From NCBI GenBank assembly GCA_031280545.1, contig JAITGP010000030.1:1-26339 (forward strand): a stretch of 26,339 bases of DNA. The letters run 5' to 3'. Below are positions 1-12,068 of this stretch, piece after piece; the stretch's first letter is position 1, and the number at the start of each line of letters is the position of its first letter. Below the pieces are notes generated by a model that did no database searches, was not told where the DNA came from, and was given only the letters and a program-made list of their open reading frames with translations. Source of the stretch: Candidatus Peribacteria bacterium. GTDB taxonomy: Bacteria > Patescibacteria > JAEDAM01 > Absconditabacterales > Absconditicoccaceae. A program made the translations under genes and the position numbers.

Positions 1-52
1 TAAGGATCACTAAGCCAAGAATAGATAATGTGAAAGGAAGGAGTTTTTTCAT
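1..52 (-). CDS. Start of a secreted or membrane protein (partial, runs off the window)
   Basis: Only the first 17 codons are present. On the minus strand an ATG at 52 opens MKKLLPFTLSILGLVIL, a short basic start followed by an unbroken hydrophobic run. This is the beginning of a signal peptide or an N-terminal membrane anchor. A well-formed promoter (TTGACG, 16 bp, TATACT at 82-109) sits upstream in the same orientation, which supports a real gene. The family cannot be judged from this fragment. It is divergent from ahpC. Confidence 0.55.
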   Translation of the reverse strand, partial: MKKLLPFTLSILGLVIL

Positions 53-81
53 CGGAATAGAATAAACAAATAAACGTTATA

Positions 82-109
82 AGTATACTCCAATTTTTTT
101 TCTCGTCAA
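82..109 (-). promoter_or_regulatory. Sigma70-type promoter for the leftmost minus-strand gene
   Basis: On the minus strand TTGACG (plus 104-109) and TATACT (plus 82-87) are separated by 16 bp. Transcription would start near position 75, about 23 nt before the ATG at 52. This is one of the best matches to the consensus in the window. Confidence 0.6.
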
Positions 110-139
110 AAAATGAACCCCTTTTTTAGGCACTTCAAC

Positions 140-168
140 TTGAATTATTTAAAATTATTCCATATATA
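140..168 (+). promoter_or_regulatory. Candidate distal promoter of ahpC
   Basis: TTGAAT (140-145) and TATATA (163-168) are spaced by 17 bp on the plus strand, with a predicted start near 175. Use of this promoter would give a leader of about 135 nt before the chosen ahpC start. The region is almost pure A/T, so chance matches are easy. A second candidate lies at 225-252. Confidence 0.3.
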
Positions 169-196
169 TATATGGACTTATTTTATAATAAAATAA
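160..196. promoter_or_regulatory. Two inverted repeats in the ahpC control region
   Basis: Positions 160-175 form a perfect 16-bp palindrome (CCATATAT/ATATATGG). Positions 178-196 form a 9-1-9 inverted repeat (TTATTTTAT, A, ATAAAATAA). The 19-bp size and symmetry recall Fur/PerR-family boxes, which often control peroxiredoxin genes, but the bases do not match the Bacillus PerR box closely. Operator function is inferred. Confidence 0.35.
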
Positions 197-224
197 AAAA
201 AGAAGTTTTTTTTTCAAATTCAGC

Positions 225-252
225 TTTACTTTCATTTTTCATTTTTTATACT
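225..252 (+). promoter_or_regulatory. Candidate proximal promoter of ahpC
   Basis: TTTACT (225-230) and TATACT (247-252) are 16 bp apart, with a predicted start near 259, about 50 nt upstream of the ahpC ATG at 310. The 16-bp spacing matches most other promoters in this window. Confidence 0.35.
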
Positions 253-309
253 GAAAAAGTGCCATTGAATATCTTACATATTTCATTTATCTTTATACTA
301 GAGACAACC

Positions 310-912
310 ATGGAAAACACAGAAACCCTACACCTAGAAAGTGAAGTAAAAAACTTTAGCTTCGACTTCTACAACCCAACTACAGACGCTGTAGAAACCA
401 AATCTCTCTCAGACTACACAGGAAAATGGATCATTCTATTCTTTTACCCTGCCGACTTTACCTTCGTATGCCCTACAGAATTAAAAGACCTGATGAATAT
501 CTACGAGGAAGTTAAAAGTCTGAATGCAGAGCTCTTTTCTGTCAGCACCGACACCGTCTTTTCTCACAAGAGATGGATCGAAACAGAGCACCTCTTGTCA
601 GAATACAAAATTCCGATGATCAGCGATAGAAAAGGAGACATCTCCAGACTTTTCAATACTTGGAATGCAGATTCTGGGAACAGCGAAAGAGGAACCTTCA
701 TCATCTCCCCAGACGGAGTAATCAAATCCATAGAAATGGTGACGGAGCCAATGGGAAGAGCATCTAATGAATTGCTCAGAAAAATCAGAAGTCTGGACTT
801 CATCAGAAATAATCCAGGTCACGCTTGTCCAGCCAGTTGGAATCTCGGTCTCAAAACCCTGAATCCCTCTATCAAAATCGCAGGACAGGTTGCTGAAAGC
901 TTAGGTGAATAA
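310..912 (+). CDS. ahpC: AhpC-type 2-Cys peroxiredoxin
   Basis: A cytosolic thiol peroxidase that reduces hydrogen peroxide and organic hydroperoxides. The peroxidatic cysteine is C54 in FYPADFTFVCPTEL, the family signature. The resolving cysteine is C173 in HACPASW near the C-terminus, so this is a typical 2-Cys enzyme of the AhpC/Prx1 group. At 200 residues it is slightly longer than the usual ~187. The ATG at 310 was chosen because the family alignment starts there. An in-frame ATG at 172 would add 46 unrelated hydrophobic residues and lies inside a palindrome. There is no in-frame TGA. No AhpF or other reductase is adjacent, so the electron donor is not visible. The gene ends at the bidirectional terminator 927-966. 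Confidence 0.95.
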   Translation: MENTETLHLESEVKNFSFDFYNPTTDAVETKSLSDYTGKWIILFFYPADFTFVCPTELKDLMNIYEEVKSLNAELFSVSTDTVFSHKRWIETEHLLSEYKIPMISDRKGDISRLFNTWNADSGNSERGTFIISPDGVIKSIEMVTEPMGRASNELLRKIRSLDFIRNNPGHACPASWNLGLKTLNPSIKIAGQVAESLGE

Positions 913-926
913 CCAAAATATTTCAT

Positions 927-966
927 AAAAAAAATCAGAGCTAGCTTATTCGCTAGCTCTTTTTTT
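927..966. terminator. Bidirectional intrinsic terminator
   Basis: A perfect 9-bp stem (AGAGCTAGC 937-945 with GCTAGCTCT 952-960) encloses a 6-nt loop. It has an A-run on the left (927-934) and a T-run on the right (960-966). It can therefore end ahpC on the plus strand and the small gene 993-1118 on the minus strand. Confidence 0.85.
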
Positions 967-992
967 AGGCTTTTTTCAAGTGCTATTCTCCA

Positions 993-1118
993 TTATTTTA
1001 GGACAATTGCAATGATTACTACGACAACAATGATCACTAATAAGAGTCTCATAATCCAACTCAATGGATCCTTATCACTCTCTGGTCTCTGCCAGCAACC
1101 TCCTGCTAAAGTACTCAT
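993..1118 (-). CDS. Small single-span membrane protein, 41 aa
   Basis: The minus-strand reading frame from ATG 1118 to TAA 993 encodes a polar N-terminus with GGCWQRPESDKDP, then an unbroken hydrophobic helix (IMRLLLVIIVVVVIIAIVLK) that ends the protein. This is a classic small tail-anchored or single-pass protein. The family is not recognised. Support beyond the frame comes from a promoter-like pair upstream (1162-1189) and the shared terminator just downstream. It lacks a Shine-Dalgarno sequence, like its neighbours. It contains one Cys and no TGA codon. The function is unknown. Confidence 0.6.
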   Translation of the reverse strand: MSTLAGGCWQRPESDKDPLSWIMRLLLVIIVVVVIIAIVLK

Positions 1119-1161
1119 TTTTTTATTTTTTTAATTATACCTTTATTTTTGTTGTTATATA

Positions 1162-1189
1162 AATATAAGGAAATATAAAAAAAAGTCAA
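1162..1189 (-). promoter_or_regulatory. Promoter candidate for the 41-aa membrane protein
   Basis: On the minus strand TTGACT (plus 1184-1189) and TATATT (plus 1162-1167) are 16 bp apart, with a predicted start near 1155, about 37 nt before the ATG. On the opposite strand TTGTTA (1152-1157) and TATAAA (1174-1179), also spaced 16 bp, overlap it and could drive the RNA at 1285-1480. The sequence is very A/T-rich, so neither pair is certain. Confidence 0.4.
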
Positions 1190-1284
1190 TACAAAAATAA
1201 AAAACTACTTTCAAGGATTTTTTAAACAAAAACACATCAAAGAGGAAACTCACTGCAAAATCACAAAGAATGCAAAGTATTTTT

Positions 1285-1480
1285 TCAGACAAACCCATCC
1301 GTCTCCCCCGATATATAGGGAGATTCACCTATCCGCCAAGTCGAATCCAAATCCCTTATCAGGGAAGAACGCAGCTTATATCGAATATAAGATACAAGCA
1401 GTAGTTGACGTACTCCCCTAAGAAGGGAGAGAGCGACTCAAAGAGGAGTCCCGCTGAACACGGAAGAGGGGGTTGCTAAA
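1285..1480 (+). ncRNA. Putative structured RNA or long 5' leader upstream of rpoB
   Basis: This is the least A/T-rich piece of the 555-nt gap 1119-1673 and has no open frame, but it folds into consecutive hairpins. These are TCTCCC/GGGAGA (1302-1307/1318-1323), TCCCT/AGGGA (1352-1356/1361-1365), CTTATAT/ATATAAG (1375-1381/1385-1391) and CTCCC/GGGAG (1413-1417/1425-1429). A last one is GACTC/GAGTC (1435-1439/1446-1450), extended by AGC/GCT. The ends can close with AACCC/GGGTT (1292-1296/1470-1474) and CCGT/ACGG. I could not match it to tmRNA, SRP RNA, RNase P RNA, 6S RNA or a common riboswitch. The strand is inferred from the rpoB context. The compact closed fold followed by a separate promoter at 1515 favours an independent RNA over an rpoB leader. 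Confidence 0.4.
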
Positions 1481-1514
1481 AAAGTGAAAAACGACATTTT
1501 TATTCACATTTCCC

Positions 1515-1542
1515 TTGCAATCCCCTATCGAATCCCTATAAA
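1515..1542 (+). promoter_or_regulatory. rpoBC promoter
   Basis: TTGCAA (1515-1520) and TATAAA (1537-1542) are 16 bp apart, with a predicted start near 1549. An inverted repeat (ATTGTG 1553-1558 with CACAAT 1568-1573) would form a hairpin at the very 5' end of the transcript. The leader before the rpoB ATG is about 125 nt and has no Shine-Dalgarno motif near the start. Confidence 0.55.
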
Positions 1543-1673
1543 AGGAAAGAATATTGTGAATAAACTCCACAATTTTGATAGCTAAAAGAGTATGGATGTC
1601 GGTCTTTTCTTAACTTTTCTATCGTAAAAATCATTAAAATCTTTTTTTTGATTTATTTTTGATTATTACCCCT

Positions 1674-5603
<3,930 letters not shown>

Positions 5604-5634
5604 GATACCTTTTTACTTCATTACACTACACTTG

Positions 5635-8600
5635 ATGTATAAACAAAAGTTTGAAGGTCTAATGGTGACCTTAGCCTCAGTAGAGGAAATCAATCAATGG
5701 TCCCACGGAGCTGTCGAAAACCCCGACACCGTGAATTACCGTACAGGAAAACCAAAGCAAAACTGACTTTTCTGCGAATCTATCTTCGGTCCTGTGAAAA
5801 ATTTTGAATGTAGCTGTGGAAAATATAAGGGAGTCCGCTACAAAGGAATCGTCTGCGAAAGATGTGGAGTAGAGGTAACCACTTCTCGCACCAGAAGAAC
5901 AAGAATGGGACACGTAGAACTGGCCGCTCCAGTAGTTCATGCACGATATAAAAATTCACCCTCTGGAGGTATTCACCAATTGTTGCAACTTTCTGCAAAT
6001 GAAATCGATAAGATTCTGAGTTTTGTGAAATATATTGTACTAAAACCTGTAGAAGAAAGCACGAAAGACAATTTAAAAGAAATCTTGAAAAAGGATTTTG
6101 ATGAGAAAATGAAAGAATTGGAGGAACTCGTAGAGGAAGAAAAAAATAATGAAAAAGAAACTAAAAAGCTGAAAGAACTTGAAAAGCTCTACACCGAAAA
6201 TAAAGAAGCCCTCGAAAAAGAGATGCTCAGACTCAATTCTATTATCGCCTCTCTGACGCAGGGAATGACGATCGCTGAATCAGACTACAGAAACTTTTTC
6301 AATCGTTTCACCGATACCGTACAATTAGCATCAGGTCCTGATGGAGTATTAAAAATGTTGAGCGAAATCGACGTGGAAAAGGAAATCAAAAAGAAAGTAA
6401 AAGAATTCCCATCTATCCGCTCTGAAGAAGCCAAGAAAAAGACTATGAATCTGATCAAATTATTGATCAATCTCTACGTATCTGGAGTAAAACCCGAAAA
6501 TATGGTATTGAGAAAATTACCAGTGATTCCGCCTGATTTGCGTCCCGTAGTACAGCTTGATGGAGGAAGATTTGCATCTTCTGATGTAAACTTATTCTAC
6601 AGGAGAGTACTCATGAGAAATATCAGACTCAAAAAGATGGTACAAGTAGGAATGCCGGACGTTTTAAAAAAGAATGAAGTCAGACTCCTTCAAGAATCAG
6701 TAAATAACCTCCTAGTAGGAGAAAAAAACTCTACAGGAAAAGCAGGAGCAGGTATCAAAGTCTTCAAATCTCTCTCAGATATGCTTTCAGGAAAAGAAGG
6801 AATCTTCAGAAAAAATCTGCTCGGAAAGAGAGTTGATTATTCGGGTAGGTCAGTAATTACGGTAGGTCCAGATTTGAAACTCGATGAATGTGGATTACCT
6901 ATCTACATCGCAGTAAAAATCTTCACGCCGTTTATCATCGGAAAACTCATCGAAAAGAAAATCGTCTACACCCCAAAACAGGCTGAAAAGCTGATTAAAG
7001 ACGAAGACCCTATCGCATTGAAATTCCTAGAAGAGGTAATCAAAGACAAATACGTATTACTCAACCGTGCTCCAACGCTTCACAGACTCTCTATTGAAGC
7101 ATTTAAAATCAAACTCTACCCAGGGAAAACCATCAGACTTCACCCCTTGGTGTGTGGATCATTCAACGCCGATTTCGATGGAGATCAGATGGCAGTACAT
7201 TTGCCAATCTCTGACGAAGCTCAAAAAGAAGCTCGTGACTTGATTGCATCAGACAAAAACGTATTGAAACCAGCATCTGGAGAACCAACACTTTCCCTTT
7301 CACAGGATATGGTACTCGGAGTATACTATATTACAGACTTTTTCAATCCTATATACCCAGAGGTAAATACTTTGGAAGAATGGAAGACAAAAGTACCAGT
7401 ATTAGCCAGATTTTCTTCTCCAGAACTCGCTTACAAAGCGTTCCAAAATCAAGAAGTCAAAATTAAAGATAAAATCATTATTCTCCAAAACGGAGAACCA
7501 CTAGAAACGACTGTCGGAAGAGTAATCTTCAATACTTCCCTCCCACAAGGAATGCCATTCCTCAATGAAACCATGGGAAATAAAGGAATCAAAAAACTGA
7601 TTTCTAGAGTATTTGATGAATACGATATGCCGACTACGGTAAGAATGGCGGATGCCATCAAAGATCTTGGATTTAAATATTCAACGATCGCAGCTGTATC
7701 TATCAACATTCTCGACATGAAAATCCCAACAGAAAAAGGAGATATTCTCAAAGGAGGAGATAAAAAAGCTGATGAAATTTTGAAACTCTACTATAAAGGA
7801 TTCTTTTCTGAGGAAGAAAAACATAGAATGATCGTTGAAGTATGGACGAATGTGAAAAAAGAAGTAGAGATCCAATTGAAACCAATCATCCTCCCATGAA
7901 ATGATCTCTACACGATGATCGACTCTGGAGCGAGAGGTTCTCAGACCCACCTTACTCAGATTTGTGGAATGAAAGGTCTCGTGGTAAATCCGCAAGGAGA
8001 AATTATCGAATTACCAATTAAAGCTTCCTTTGCAGAAGGACTCAAACCTATCGAATACTTTATTGCAGCCCACTCAGGAAGAAAAGGAAAAGCTGATACC
8101 GCACTGAGAACAGCGGAATCAGGATACTTGACCAGAAAACTTTGTGATGCCTCTCAAGAAGTAATCGTTCGTGAAGAAGACTGTAGAACCAAAGAATATA
8201 TTATTTATTCAAAGGATGAAGCAGCACTAAAAGGAGAAAAATTTGCTAATCTGATTTATGGTAGAGTGGTTGCTGAAGACATCATCGACGAGAAAGGAGC
8301 TATCCTCATGCATGCTGATGAAATGATCGACAAACAGCAAATCACCATGATTGAAACCGCTAATATCCCTTATATCAAAGTTCGTAGTCCATTGACTTGC
8401 CACTGTGCAAGTGGAGTATGTCAGAAATGTTATGGAATGGATCTTTCCAGCAGGAGAGCAGTAGAAATCGGAATTCCAGTAGGAATTATCGCCGCTCAGT
8501 CTATAGGAGAACCTTCCACTCAGTTGACTCTCGATACCTTCCATGCGGGAGGAGTCGCTGGTCAAGGAGATATGGCGACAGGTATTGACAGAATTAAACA

Positions 8601-9450
8601 GCTCTTCGAAGTACGTCCTCCAAAGAATCCTGCTATCGTTGCACCATTTGATGGAATACTCGATTTCGAAGAAACTCCAGAAGGAGGAAAATTCTGATTA
8701 ATCAAAGTAACTTCTGATATCCAAAAGAAAATCTACATCATCAAAGATGGATATAAGAGTAGTGTAAAAGTCGGACAAAAACTTTCAAAAGGTGGTGTCT
8801 TCGCTTCCAAAGGACAAAGTAAACTGAAAGTAAATGAAGAAGGAAAAGTATTGGAAGTCGATAAAGACTCCGTAATCTTGGGAGTAGAAGAAGTCTTCAC
8901 TAAACCATTATATGGACTCCTTCCAAAGAAAAATAAATCTGGAGAAAAGGTTATCAAAGGAGAAATTCTGACAACAGGAGCCTTGAATATCATGGATTAC
9001 AAAGCTATTGTTGGAGATATCCAAGCTCAAAGATACATCATCAATGAAGCAAAAAAAGTATATGCTGATCAAGGACAAGATTTGAATGACAAGCATATGG
9101 AAATCGTAGTGAAACAGCTCTTCTCCAAAGTATTTATCGAAGATCCAGGAGAATCTAGTTTTATCCCTGGAACCTACATCAAATACGAAGAATATATCCA
9201 GAAAAATGAAGAACTTACTGCTCAAGGAAAACAAGTTGCAAAAGGTCAAAGAATCGCTCTTGGATTGACTACCATTGCAAAAGAAACTGACTCATGGCTC
9301 TCTGCAGCTTCCTTCCAGGAAACGATCAGAGTAATGGTGGGAGCATCTCTTCGTGGAGCAGTCGACAACCTTTCCGATTTGAAAGCAAATGTAATCATCG
9401 GAAGACTACTCCCTATCGGAGAAAATTACAGGAATATGCACGGATATTAA
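5635..9450 (+). CDS. rpoC: RNA polymerase beta' subunit
   Basis: The 1271-residue beta' subunit. TGA codons at residues 44, 755 and 1021 are read as Gly; residue 44 lies in the conserved N-terminal segment before LFCESIFGP. The zinc ribbon is C59, C61, C74 and C77. The catalytic Mg-binding motif NADFDGDQ spans residues 511-518 with D513, D515 and D517. The second zinc site is C922, C924, C929 and C932. The trigger loop (GEPSTQL, residues 958-970) has L966-D967 and H970, where Escherichia coli has M932-R933 and H936. A charged coiled-coil stretch lies near residues 155-190. The C-terminus ends in VIIGRLLPIGENYRNMHGY as expected. ATG 5635 precedes KFEGLMVTLAS, the usual start of the family. It is cotranscribed with rpoB and followed by a terminator. 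Confidence 0.97.
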
Positions 9451-9464
9451 AAATCCGAACTGTA

Positions 9465-9531
9465 GGGACAACGCTTGTCGTTGTCCTAATACAAAAGTCC
9501 TGATACAAAAGTTGTCCTGATACAAAAAAAG
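9465..9531 (+). repeat. Hairpin plus three tandem 14-nt direct repeats after rpoC
   Basis: GGACAACG (9466-9473) pairs with CGTTGTCC (9479-9486) around a 5-nt loop. It is followed by three near-identical copies of TCCTRATACAAAAG at 9484, 9498 and 9515; the first has A for G, and the third follows a TTG spacer and a longer A-run. The hairpin lacks a T-run, so it is not itself a standard terminator. The role is unknown; polymerase slippage or a processing site are possibilities. Confidence 0.6.
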
Positions 9532-9565
9532 TCTGGCTTTCAGAAATGGGAGTCAGTTTTTTTTT
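9532..9565 (+). terminator. Intrinsic terminator of rpoBC
   Basis: A 9-bp stem with G-U pairs (CTGGCTTTC 9533-9541 with GGGAGTCAG 9548-9556) and a 6-nt loop is followed by nine T (9557-9565). Confidence 0.7.
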
Positions 9566-9577
9566 CAAAATGGCACC

Positions 9578-9605
9578 TTGATTTTTTTCTTGGGATCTCT
9601 ATCTA
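9578..9605 (+). promoter_or_regulatory. Weak promoter candidate for the SDR gene
   Basis: TTGATT (9578-9583) and TATCTA (9600-9605) are 16 bp apart, about 35 nt before the start codon. A promoter is expected here because a terminator precedes the gene, but the -10 match is poor. Confidence 0.25.
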
Positions 9606-9639
9606 TAAGAAAGATTTTTATTTAGTAAAAAGTTGTATA

Positions 9640-10371
9640 ATGTCTAAAGTTGTTTTAATAACAGGAGCAAGCAGCGGGATTGGTGCAGCTACAGCAAAAA
9701 AGTTCGCAGAAAACGGATATATTGTATGGATTAACTATCATCATAATGATACAGGGGCTAATGATGTTCTTACCGAAATTCACCAGAAGGACGGAGAAGC
9801 ATATTTGGCAAAATTTGATATTGCTGACTATGATGCACAAGATGAGATGATTGAAAAGATTATCAAAAAGAACTGAACAATTGACGTTTTAGTAAATAAT
9901 GCAGGAGTCGTTTTTGATCGCGGATTTGAAGAAATCACTCCTGAACAAGTAGAACGTGTATTTAAAGTAAACGCAATTGGTCCCCTCTTTCTCAGCAAAA
10001 AAATTGGGGAAATAATGCTAAAAAATGGATATGGAAAAATTGTGAATGTTTCTTCTACGGGAGGAATTTATGATTATTCACCTTGAATCACTGATTATAA
10101 AATGAGTAAAGCAGCAATGATTTCTCTGACAAAAAATCTTTCTGTACAATATGCAGGAAAAATTAATGTAAATGATGTCGCACCCGGTTGGGTAGATACT
10201 CCGATGAATGAAAGTTTACCAAAAGCTTTTATGGAGGAATCTCTTCAGAAGTTTAGTATTCAGAGACAAGCTGATCCCATGGAGATTGCAAATGTAATCT
10301 TTTTTCTAGCAAGCGATGAGGCTTCTTATATCAATGGAGAAGTTATTGTCATAGACGGAGGAAGAAAATAA
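9640..10371 (+). CDS. Short-chain dehydrogenase/reductase, FabG-like
   Basis: A 243-residue classical SDR, the usual length for the family, that would oxidise or reduce a carbonyl or alcohol with NAD(P)(H). The cofactor-binding motif TGASSGIG is at residues 8-15, NNAG at 86-89, the serine at about 138-139 (VNVSS) and the Y153-x3-K157 catalytic pair. The C-terminal signature (IANVIFFLASDEASYINGEVIVIDGG) is typical. Two TGA codons (residues 79 and 149) are read as Gly; without them the protein would be split between the cofactor and catalytic motifs. The closest well-known relative is 3-oxoacyl-ACP reductase, but no other fatty-acid genes are nearby, so the substrate is open. Codon use looks more T-rich than in rpoC or mltG. 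Confidence 0.9.
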
Positions 10372-10430
10372 AATCCACTGGTCCAAATACAATCTTCTGA
10401 AATCTTTTTTAATCTTCCATAATCTCTCTC

Positions 10431-11489
10431 ATGCCTACCACTTTTAAACCTCATACTCAAAAAAAGAAAAAATCCTGAAAAAGAATCTGGATTTTTCTTG
10501 TTCTTCTCCTTCTACTCCTCTTCCGAGGACGAAAAAATCGAAGCCCCAGAGACCTGTATTTCCAACCAGAAACAAAAGTGGAAATCACCAAAGGCGACAC
10601 AATCAGAAAGTTCTATACCGAGTTATCCTCCTCAGAAACTTTCCGACTAAAACGATATCTCAAGACCCACAAAGACATTCCTGCACTCCAAGAAGGAACT
10701 TATGTCGTGAGCTGAAGCTATACTTCACAAGAGTTTATCAACCATCTAGCCAAAGGTCCAGAGAAAAACTTTATCTCTTACACCGTATTGGAAGGACGAT
10801 CGATCTACGATATTGATGCTGATTTGACGGCGAAAGGCTATATCTCGGAAGGGGAATATGTGAGCTACACTACTAATACCGAAAAGATTGCTGAACTTTC
10901 GACAAGATACGACTTTTTCGATAGCAGTATCAAAAGTCTGGAAGGATTCCTCTATCCTGATACCTACTACCTCGACAATCGAGGGAACCTCGTCAATCAG
11001 CTCGTTTCTATCCAGCTCAACACGTTCAAAAAGAAAGTACGAAACCTGTATACAAACAACTTCACAGACATTAAAACAAAATATAAGTTGAATACTTACC
11101 AAACCATTACCTTAGCTTCTATCATAGAAAAAGAAGAAAAAGCTGACGGAAATAAACCCACTGTAGCAGGAATTTTCTACAATAGACTCCAAAAAGGAAT
11201 GCTACTTGGAGCGGACATTACCCTGTGTTATAATTTCAAAAAACCGTATGCAAGCTGTACTCCATCCGTGATTGGAAAGAATGTTTCCGACACAAACAAC
11301 CCCTACAATACAAGACAAGTCGCAGGACTCACTCCAACCCCTATCGGCAATCCAAATGTAGAAACTATCAAAGCCACACTTTTCCCAAAGCAAACTTCTT
11401 ATCTTTTCTATTTACACGATAGCAACGGAGGTATCCATTACGGAGAGACAAACGCTGAACACGAAAGAAATAAATCACAGTATTTATAG
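10431..11489 (+). CDS. mltG: Endolytic murein transglycosylase MltG (YceG family)
   Basis: A 352-residue membrane-anchored lytic transglycosylase that cleaves nascent peptidoglycan and so sets glycan strand length. The basic N-terminus is followed by one membrane helix (about residues 19-31). The catalytic domain shows LEGFLYPDTY (about 170-179), ASIIEKE with the predicted catalytic Glu at E233, and the C-terminal GLTPTPIGNPNVETIKA and YLFYLHDSNGGIHYG signatures. TGA codons at residues 16 and 99 are read as Gly. The ATG at 10431 is the only start that includes the membrane anchor. It begins 59 bp after the SDR gene, and its promoter is not clear. It implies a peptidoglycan wall. Confidence 0.93.
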
Positions 11490-11508
11490 CATTTTTCGCA
11501 AGTTCGAT

Positions 11509-11536
11509 TTGACTTTTATTTCCATTTTGTTATGCT
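11509..11536 (+). promoter_or_regulatory. Promoter of the two-gene surface protein unit
   Basis: TTGACT (11509-11514) and TATGCT (11531-11536) are 16 bp apart, with a predicted start near 11543, 30 nt before the ATG at 11573. Confidence 0.5.
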
Positions 11537-11572
11537 GAATGCGAACATTTGCCGTTTTACAGTTGCAAAAAA

Positions 11573-12061
11573 ATGAAGAACGCAGTCACTTTCACCATCA
11601 AACACATAATCATCCTCCTCATAGGAGTCGCATTGGCTCTAGTTTTCTCCTTTATTGTCCGTGAAAGCGACCTCTCCGCAAGTGTACTTTCCTTAGCAGA
11701 ACGTGAAACTATCCAAAAAGCCCAATGGGATGGTGCCTTCAAAAAAGAAGGACAACAAATAGAAATATTCATTTCAGAGCCTCTCCAAAATTACGATCAG
11801 CTTTTCGTTTCTTTGCTCTTTTCCCCTTCCGAAATCCAAGTCATTACAGGAGCAATAAACTCTCCCTACACCTTTGATATTCTCGAATCCAGCCAAAGTG
11901 CCCTGTTAGCTAAAGTCAGTAATTTTGCTACGGGAAACGTAAACGAAGGAATTTTGATACTACCATTTATTGGCGAAGAAGAGGAAATCACCGTAGAATA
12001 TCTTTCAGATCGCCCTAAAGAGGGACAGCTTTTCGCTGTCGGTTTTATTTCATCTCTCTAA
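11573..12061 (+). CDS. Membrane-anchored or secreted protein of unknown family, 162 aa
   Basis: The protein has a basic N-terminus followed by a hydrophobic helix (about residues 11-30), then about 130 residues with alternating hydrophobic and polar segments. These suggest a single beta-sandwich outside the cell. The pattern EIFISEPLQNYDQLFVSLLFS recalls cohesin-like or pilus-associated beta domains, but no family can be named. ATG 11573 is preferred to an in-frame TTG at 11549 because the helix follows it directly. It has no TGA codon. The next gene starts 7 bp after its stop, so the two are very likely cotranscribed and may act together at the surface. Confidence 0.75.
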   Translation: MKNAVTFTIKHIIILLIGVALALVFSFIVRESDLSASVLSLAERETIQKAQWDGAFKKEGQQIEIFISEPLQNYDQLFVSLLFSPSEIQVITGAINSPYTFDILESSQSALLAKVSNFATGNVNEGILILPFIGEEEEITVEYLSDRPKEGQLFAVGFISSL

Positions 12062-12068
12062 CAACCTG

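Noticed and set aside
172..309. N-terminal extension of the peroxiredoxin from ATG 172
   Set aside because: It adds 46 hydrophobic, Phe-rich residues with no counterpart in AhpC. The ATG lies in a palindrome, and the family alignment begins at 310.
1331..1352. tRNA- or tmRNA-like GTCGAATCC (GGATTCGAC on the minus strand)
   Set aside because: No acceptor stem, CCA end, anticodon arm or tag-encoding frame could be built around it.
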